Shown: piece after piece, positions 6,058-10,801 of the stretch
Position numbering within the stretch: the first letter of the stretch is position 1
Layout of the letters: every line of letters begins with the position of its first letter
Source: Rhodospirillales bacterium
Lineage (GTDB): Bacteria; Pseudomonadota; Alphaproteobacteria; Rhodospirillales; JASLLV01
Direction of reading: 5' to 3'
Assembly: GCA_030754475.1 (NCBI GenBank)
Contig: JASMAE010000197.1
Coordinates: 1-10,801, forward strand
Length of the DNA: 10,801 bases
Notes under the pieces: model-generated
What the model was told of the DNA's origin: nothing
Seen by the model: only the letters and a program-made list of their open reading frames with translations
Database searches by the model: none
Made by a program: the position numbers and the translations under genes

Positions 6058-6657
6058 ATGGGCGGAACGCGCTACGGGCCGTCTGACACCGAAGAGACGG
6101 GGGAATCGCCGGTGAATCTGGACCTCGAAAAGGTGTACGTCGTCCTCGCCGAGGACAATCCGTTCATGCGAAGCCTGATTCGGACCGTCCTCCGGGTACT
6201 CGGATGCGATCACGTCGCCGAAGCTGCCAACGGTATCGAGGTGCTCCGGCTTCTCAAGGCCGGCCAGAATCCCGACATCATCATCACCAACTGGGAGATG
6301 CCGAAACTCGACGGGATCACGCTGATCCGCATGATCCGCGATCCGAATGAGAGCCCCAACCCCTACGTCCCGATCATCATGGTGAGCGCGTACTCCGAGG
6401 AGCACCGCGTGATCCAGGCCCGCGACGCGGGCGTGAGCGAATTCCTCGCCAAGCCGATCTCGGCGCAGCTGCTCTATGAGCGGATCGTGACGACGATCGA
6501 GCACCCGCGTCCGTTCGTGAAGAGCGAGGGCTTCTTCGGACCCGACCGTCGACACCGCCAAGACCCCTTGTACGCGGGGACCGAGCGCCGGAAGGCGCAC
6601 GCCGAAGAAGGCGCCCCGAACGGCGAGGCGGCGGCTGAACCGGGCACCCGCGGCTAG
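6058..6657 (+). CDS. Stand-alone receiver-domain protein lacking the phospho-acceptor Asp
   Basis: This 199-residue CheY-like protein has one receiver domain (about residues 25-148) and a polar tail, with no DNA-binding or enzymatic output domain. The acidic pair is present (E32 and D33 in LAEDN), as are the switch S110 (MVSAYS) and the conserved K132 (AKPIS). The phospho-acceptor position is N78 (IITNWEMPKLDG) where active receivers have D; the codon is AAC. The domain therefore probably cannot be phosphorylated conventionally. The tail carries two related basic motifs, FGPDRR (160-165) and YAGTERR (172-178), a pattern I associate with alphaproteobacterial single-domain receivers. ATG 6058 has GGAG four bases ahead. 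GTG 6112 (residue 19) is an alternative that begins with NLDLEK, closer to the family N-terminus. No partner kinase is in the window. Confidence 0.9.
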   Translation: MGGTRYGPSDTEETGESPVNLDLEKVYVVLAEDNPFMRSLIRTVLRVLGCDHVAEAANGIEVLRLLKAGQNPDIIITNWEMPKLDGITLIRMIRDPNESPNPYVPIIMVSAYSEEHRVIQARDAGVSEFLAKPISAQLLYERIVTTIEHPRPFVKSEGFFGPDRRHRQDPLYAGTERRKAHAEEGAPNGEAAAEPGTRG

Positions 6658-6720
6658 CGCGTTATCCGTGTAAGCGGAACCAGCCCACACGCCGGTCCGG
6701 CCGCTCCAATCTTACGATGC

Positions 6721-6762
6721 CGTGGGCCGCCGCGACGGGATGCGGCCCGGTGCCATCCCACG
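6721..6762. terminator. Possible bidirectional hairpin between convergent genes
   Basis: GGGCCGC (6724-6730) pairs exactly with GCGGCCC (6742-6748), and CGTGGG (6721-6726) pairs exactly with CCCACG (6757-6762). The stems compete for three bases, so either or a trimmed combination can form. The element lies in the 169-bp gap between the convergent receiver and asd genes, where termination of both is expected. No T tract follows on either strand, which weakens the call. Confidence 0.35.
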
Positions 6763-6808
6763 AACTTGGACGATGCGCTATGGGCCGGAGGCGCGCCCCC
6801 ACGAATTG

Positions 6809-6826
6809 GCGTCAGGCGGTTGTGCG

Positions 6827-6834
<8 letters not shown>
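6809..6834. repeat. 15-bp-period direct repeat spanning the asd stop codon
   Basis: GCGTCAGGCGG occurs at 6809-6819 and again at 6824-6834, a 15-bp period separated by TTGT. The second copy contains the asd stop (TGA on the minus strand at 6829-6827). The first copy supplies another in-frame TGA exactly five codons later. The likely origin is a small tandem duplication; the effect is a backup stop. Confidence 0.7.
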
Positions 6835-7858
<1,024 letters not shown>

Positions 7859-7880
7859 GGTCACCTCACACAGGGCGGAT

Positions 7881-7921
7881 CGCGTTTGATTGGAGCCATA
7901 TCGCGTTTCCAACCAAACGCG
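7881..7921 (-). promoter_or_regulatory. Hairpin in the asd leader with a competing alternative fold
   Basis: Bases 7881-7894 and 7908-7921 form a 14-bp inverted repeat whose only non-Watson-Crick position (7889 with 7913) is a U-G wobble in the asd transcript, with a 13-nt loop. The motif CGCGTTT occurs both at 7881-7887 and at 7902-7908, and both copies are complementary to AAACGCG at 7915-7921. A shorter 7-bp hairpin with a 6-nt loop is therefore mutually exclusive with the long one. The element ends about 22 nt before the asd ATG, next to the ribosome-binding site. This is compatible with translational control, but no ligand domain is recognised. Confidence 0.5.
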
Positions 7922-7945
7922 CCCATCCGCTCAAGCTCAATAGTG

Positions 7946-8009
7946 TAGACCAGATTCACGCGGTCGGTGAATCGCCACAGGCGATTGCGACCGACCGCGA
8001 TCTGGTCTA
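7946..8009. repeat. Large near-perfect inverted repeat between leuB and asd
   Basis: Three perfectly paired segments are nested in 64 bases: TAGACCAGAT (7946-7955) with 8000-8009; CGCGGTCGGT (7959-7968) with 7990-7999; and AATCGCC (7970-7976) with GGCGATT (7980-7986) around an ACA loop. The only interruptions are a 3-nt bulge (7956-7958) and a small internal loop (G7969 against 7987-7989), giving 27 base pairs. No T tract follows on either strand. It lies 94 bp past the leuB stop and 87 bp before the asd ATG. It could limit readthrough, stabilise mRNA ends, form part of the asd leader, or be a dispersed palindromic repeat. Confidence 0.8.
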
Positions 8010-8103
8010 GTCGTGCGATCTTCGTGCGCCGACATTTCACGATTGCGGCCCGACGCCGAGGACGCGGCGCATCGGCGCATTATCGCGGCGCGCGCGCTGC
8101 CGC

Positions 8104-9216
8104 TCAAGTAGCGAGCCGGTCGAGCGCGCGCAATACGGCCTCGCCCATCTCCGCGGTCGAGACTTGGGTCCTGCCCGCCTCCATGATGTCGGCGGTGCGC
8201 AGCCCTTCGTCAAGGATGTCGCGGCAGGCCGTCTCGATGAGTTCGGCGTCGGCGATCATATCGAACGAGTAGCGCAGCGCCATGGCGAAGGTAAGCAGCG
8301 CCGCGAGCGGGTTGGCAAGGCCTTGGCCAGCGATGTCGGGCGCGCTGCCGTGAACCGGCTCGTAAACGGCGAGTCGGCGGCCCGCGGTATCGGCGGCGCC
8401 GAGGCACGCCGACGGCAACATTCCGAGCGAACCGGTCAGCATCGAGGCTTCGTCCGAGAGGATGTCGCCGAACATGTTGTCGGTAAGGATGACGTCGAAC
8501 TGCTTGGGATTGCGGATCAACTGCATGGCGCAGTTGTCGACGTACATGTGGCTGAGCTCGATGTCCGCGTAGTCCGCGTCGTGCAGGTTTTGTACCTCTT
8601 CGCGCCACAGGACGCTGGTCTCGAGGACGTTCGCCTTGTCGACCGAGCAGACCCTGCCAGCGCGCATCCGCGCCAGCTCGAATGCCACCCGCGCCACGCG
8701 CCGGATCTCGGGCGTCGTGTAGACCAGCGTATTGACCCCGCGCCGCGTGCCGTCGGCGAGCACCTCGATGGCGCTCGGTTTGCCGAAATAAATGCCGCCG
8801 GTGAGCTCACGGACGAACAAGATGTCGAGACCGCGGACTACCTCGGCTTTCAATGTCGACGCCTCGGTGAGGGCCGTGAACACCACCGCCGGGCGCAAAT
8901 TCGCGAACAAATTCAGATCCTTGCGGATGCGTAAGAGCCCGCGTTCGGGCCGCATGTCGAACGCAAGAGTGTCCCACTTGGGGCCGCCGACGGCCCCGAG
9001 CAGCACCGCGTCCGATTCCTTGGCCCGGGCGACGGTCTCGTCGCTGAGCGGCGTCCCCTCGGCGTCGATGGCGGCGCCGCCGATCATGCCGTCGGCGATC
9101 TCGAAGCCGACCGCGCGTTGCCTCCCCATCCAATCGATCACGCGGCGAACCTCGTCCATGACCTCCGGGCCGATGCCGTCGCCGGGAAGCAGCAAGAGCT
9201 TGTGCTTACGAGTCAT
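8104..9216 (-). CDS. leuB: 3-isopropylmalate dehydrogenase
   Basis: LeuB oxidises and decarboxylates 3-isopropylmalate with NAD+ to 2-oxoisocaproate, the direct precursor of leucine. It has 370 residues, a normal length. GDGIGPEV (12-19) is the N-terminal signature. Substrate and metal residues align with the Thermus enzyme: R98 and R108 (RKDLNLFANLRP), R136 (VRELTGGIYFG), Y143, K194 (DKANV), D227 (VDNCAMQL), and D251 and D255 (GDILSDE). The hydrophobic segment around residue 94 (PERGLLRIRK) and EPVHGSAPDIAG (286-297) favour isopropylmalate dehydrogenase over isocitrate or tartrate dehydrogenases. ATG 9216 has AAGGA about nine bases upstream. The gene follows leuD by 33 bp in the order leuC-leuD-leuB. 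It ends 94 bp before the large inverted repeat. Confidence 0.98.
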   Translation of the reverse strand: MTRKHKLLLLPGDGIGPEVMDEVRRVIDWMGRQRAVGFEIADGMIGGAAIDAEGTPLSDETVARAKESDAVLLGAVGGPKWDTLAFDMRPERGLLRIRKDLNLFANLRPAVVFTALTEASTLKAEVVRGLDILFVRELTGGIYFGKPSAIEVLADGTRRGVNTLVYTTPEIRRVARVAFELARMRAGRVCSVDKANVLETSVLWREEVQNLHDADYADIELSHMYVDNCAMQLIRNPKQFDVILTDNMFGDILSDEASMLTGSLGMLPSACLGAADTAGRRLAVYEPVHGSAPDIAGQGLANPLAALLTFAMALRYSFDMIADAELIETACRDILDEGLRTADIMEAGRTQVSTAEMGEAVLRALDRLAT

Positions 9217-9249
9217 GCGAACAATCCTTGCCCTGGGCGCGGGGTGGGC

Positions 9250-9858
9250 TCACGAATACAGCCAGGGCTGAGCGGCCCTCTGGCGATCCTCGAAAGTGTC
9301 GATCGCCGCGCCCTTCTCGAGGGTGAGCGCGATGTCGTCGAGTCCGTTGAGGAGGCAGTCCTTGCGAAACGGCTCCACGTCGAAGGGAATCTTTTCGCCG
9401 TCCACCCGCGTGATTTCCTGGGCCTCGAGGTCCACGCGCAGCGTCGCCCGATTGTGGTCGCGGGCGTCCCCCATCAAGGCCTCGACGTCCGCCGCCGGCA
9501 GCGCGATCGGCAGGATTCCGTTTTTGAAGCAGTTGTTGAAGAAGATGTCGGCGAAGCTCGGGGCGATGACGCATCGGATGCCGAAGTCGAGAAACGCCCA
9601 CGGCGCGTGTTCGCGCGACGACCCGCAGCCGAAATTCTCGCCCGCAATCAGGATGGCGGCCCGCCGATAGGGCTCGGCGTCGAGCACGAAATCGAGCGCC
9701 CGCCCATTCTCGTCGTGGCGCAGTTCGTAAAACAATCCCTTTCCGAGGCCGGTCCGGGCGATGGTCTTCAGGAACTGCTTGGGGATGATCATGTCGGTGT
9801 CGACGTTGACCATCGCGAGCGGCGCCGCGACGCCGGTGAGTGTGGTGAACGGCTCCAT
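9250..9858 (-). CDS. leuD: 3-isopropylmalate dehydratase small subunit LeuD
   Basis: LeuD is the small (swivel-domain) subunit of isopropylmalate isomerase and works with LeuC to convert 2-isopropylmalate to 3-isopropylmalate. It has 202 residues, as expected. NVDTDMIIPKQFL (18-30) is the N-terminal family motif. GENFGCGSSREHAPWA (73-88) is the aconitase-superfamily swivel motif that contributes substrate contacts. IAPSFADIFFNNCFKNGILP (98-117) follows. ATG 9858 is preceded by a strong GGGAGG that begins directly after the leuC stop codon, so translation of the two subunits is probably coupled, as suits a 1:1 complex. No abnormalities are seen. Confidence 0.98.
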   Translation of the reverse strand: MEPFTTLTGVAAPLAMVNVDTDMIIPKQFLKTIARTGLGKGLFYELRHDENGRALDFVLDAEPYRRAAILIAGENFGCGSSREHAPWAFLDFGIRCVIAPSFADIFFNNCFKNGILPIALPAADVEALMGDARDHNRATLRVDLEAQEITRVDGEKIPFDVEPFRKDCLLNGLDDIALTLEKGAAIDTFEDRQRAAQPWLYS

Positions 9859-9868
9859 TTCGCCTCCC

Positions 9869-10801
9869 TCAGCGAAGCTTGCGTACGTCGGCGATGCATC
9901 CCTCGATGGCGCCCGCCGCGGCCATGGCGGGGCTCATCAGGTGGCTGCGGCCGCCGCGACCTTGACGGCCCTCGAAGTTGCGGTTCGAGGTGGACGCGCA
10001 GCGCTCGCCGGGCAAAAGGCGGTCGGCGTTCATGGCGAGGCACATGGAGCATCCCGGTTCGCGCCACTCGAAACCGGCGTCCAGGAAGACGCGGTCCAGA
10101 CCTTCCTCTTCGGCCTGAAGCTTTATGAGACCGGAGCCCGGGACCACCAGCGCCTGGATCCCGTCGGCCACGCGCCGGCCCTCAACCACCCGGGCGGCGG
10201 CGCGCAGATCTTCGATGCGCGCATTGGTGCAACTGCCGATGAAGACCTTGTCGAGCTTGATGCCGGCGAGCGGCGTGCCGGGATCGAGGGCCATGTACGC
10301 GAGCGCGCGCTCCATCGCGCGGCGGCGACCCTCATCGGCAATGCCTGAGGGATCGGGGACGACACCGGTGACCGGGGCAACGTCCTGTGGACTCGTGCCC
10401 CAGGTCACCTGGGGCGCGACCTCGGATGCGTCGATCGTCACTTCGCGCTCGTAGAGAGCGCCCGCGTCGGTGACCAGGGTTCTCCAGGACGCTTCGGCCG
10501 CTTCCCAGGCACCGCCCTTGGGCACCATCGGGCGACCCTTAAGATACGCGAACGTCACCTCGTCGGCGGCGACCAGCCCGGCGCGCGCGCCACCCTCGAT
10601 CGACATGTTGCACATGGTCATGCGGCCTTCCATGGAAAGCCCCCGTACGGCGTCGCCCGCATACTCGATGACGTGGCCGGTCCCGCCGGCGGCGCCGATC
10701 TCCCCGATAATCGCAAGAATCAGGTCCTTGGCTGTCACGTCCGGCGCAAGCGCGCCTTCGACCGTGATCCGCATGTTGCGCGCTGGCCTTTGCAACAGGG
10801 T
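9869..10801 (-). CDS. leuC: 3-isopropylmalate dehydratase large subunit LeuC, partial (C-terminal part)
   Basis: This is the [4Fe-4S] catalytic subunit of isopropylmalate isomerase. The reading frame runs off the right edge, so the start is outside; 310 residues are visible of about 470. All three cluster ligands are present: the cysteine in IGSCTN, then those in PGCSMCLAMN, spaced 60 and 3 residues apart exactly as C347, C407 and C410 in E. coli. By that comparison roughly the first 155-160 residues are missing. Other family segments are MRITVEG near the edge, EGRMTMCNMSIEGGARAG, and TSNRNFEGRQG near the C-terminus. The stop (TGA) is 10 bp before the leuD ATG. The truncation is only the window boundary; no frameshift is visible. 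Confidence 0.98.
   Translation of the reverse strand, partial: TLLQRPARNMRITVEGALAPDVTAKDLILAIIGEIGAAGGTGHVIEYAGDAVRGLSMEGRMTMCNMSIEGGARAGLVAADEVTFAYLKGRPMVPKGGAWEAAEASWRTLVTDAGALYEREVTIDASEVAPQVTWGTSPQDVAPVTGVVPDPSGIADEGRRRAMERALAYMALDPGTPLAGIKLDKVFIGSCTNARIEDLRAAARVVEGRRVADGIQALVVPGSGLIKLQAEEEGLDRVFLDAGFEWREPGCSMCLAMNADRLLPGERCASTSNRNFEGRQGRGGRSHLMSPAMAAAGAIEGCIADVRKLR

Overview
The window is a GC-rich chromosomal segment of housekeeping genes from an alphaproteobacterium. The form of the succinate dehydrogenase subunits, a DUF6494-type small protein and an alphaproteobacterial stand-alone receiver protein with an F-G-P-D-R-R tail suggest Rhodospirillales or a relative. That lineage call is inference from remembered family patterns; no search was run.

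Layout from left to right. A short DUF6494 gene (+, 248-472) converges on the sdhCDAB operon (-, 3907 to 519), which encodes all four subunits of respiratory complex II. About 1.2 kb without a convincing protein gene follows (3908-5138). It holds an AT-rich island with two exact DnaA-box matches, a phased row of weaker DnaA-like sites, a dyad inside a possible promoter, several GC-rich hairpins, and a strong branched terminator with a T7 run that reads on the + strand although no + strand gene precedes it. Next come a pyridoxal kinase gene (+, 5139-5990) and a stand-alone receiver-domain protein (+, 6058-6657) whose phospho-acceptor aspartate is replaced by asparagine. The right side is a leftward biosynthetic block: asd (6827-7858), leuB, leuD and a leuC cut by the window edge. 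The 245 bp between leuB and asd hold two large inverted repeats that would fold in the asd leader.

The genes form three groups. SdhABCD link the TCA cycle to the quinone pool. LeuC, LeuD and LeuB carry out the isomerase and dehydrogenase steps of leucine synthesis, and Asd makes aspartate semialdehyde for lysine/diaminopimelate, threonine and methionine. Pyridoxal kinase supplies PLP, which transaminases acting downstream of both amino-acid pathways need. The receiver protein and DUF6494 protein have no known role here.

The genes themselves are ordinary. The less ordinary material is the gap between sdhC and pdxY (a possible origin-like or DnaA-regulated island with a possible orphan structured transcript), the N-for-D receiver, and the two-hairpin leader of asd. 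I see no mobile element, CRISPR array, tRNA or rRNA.
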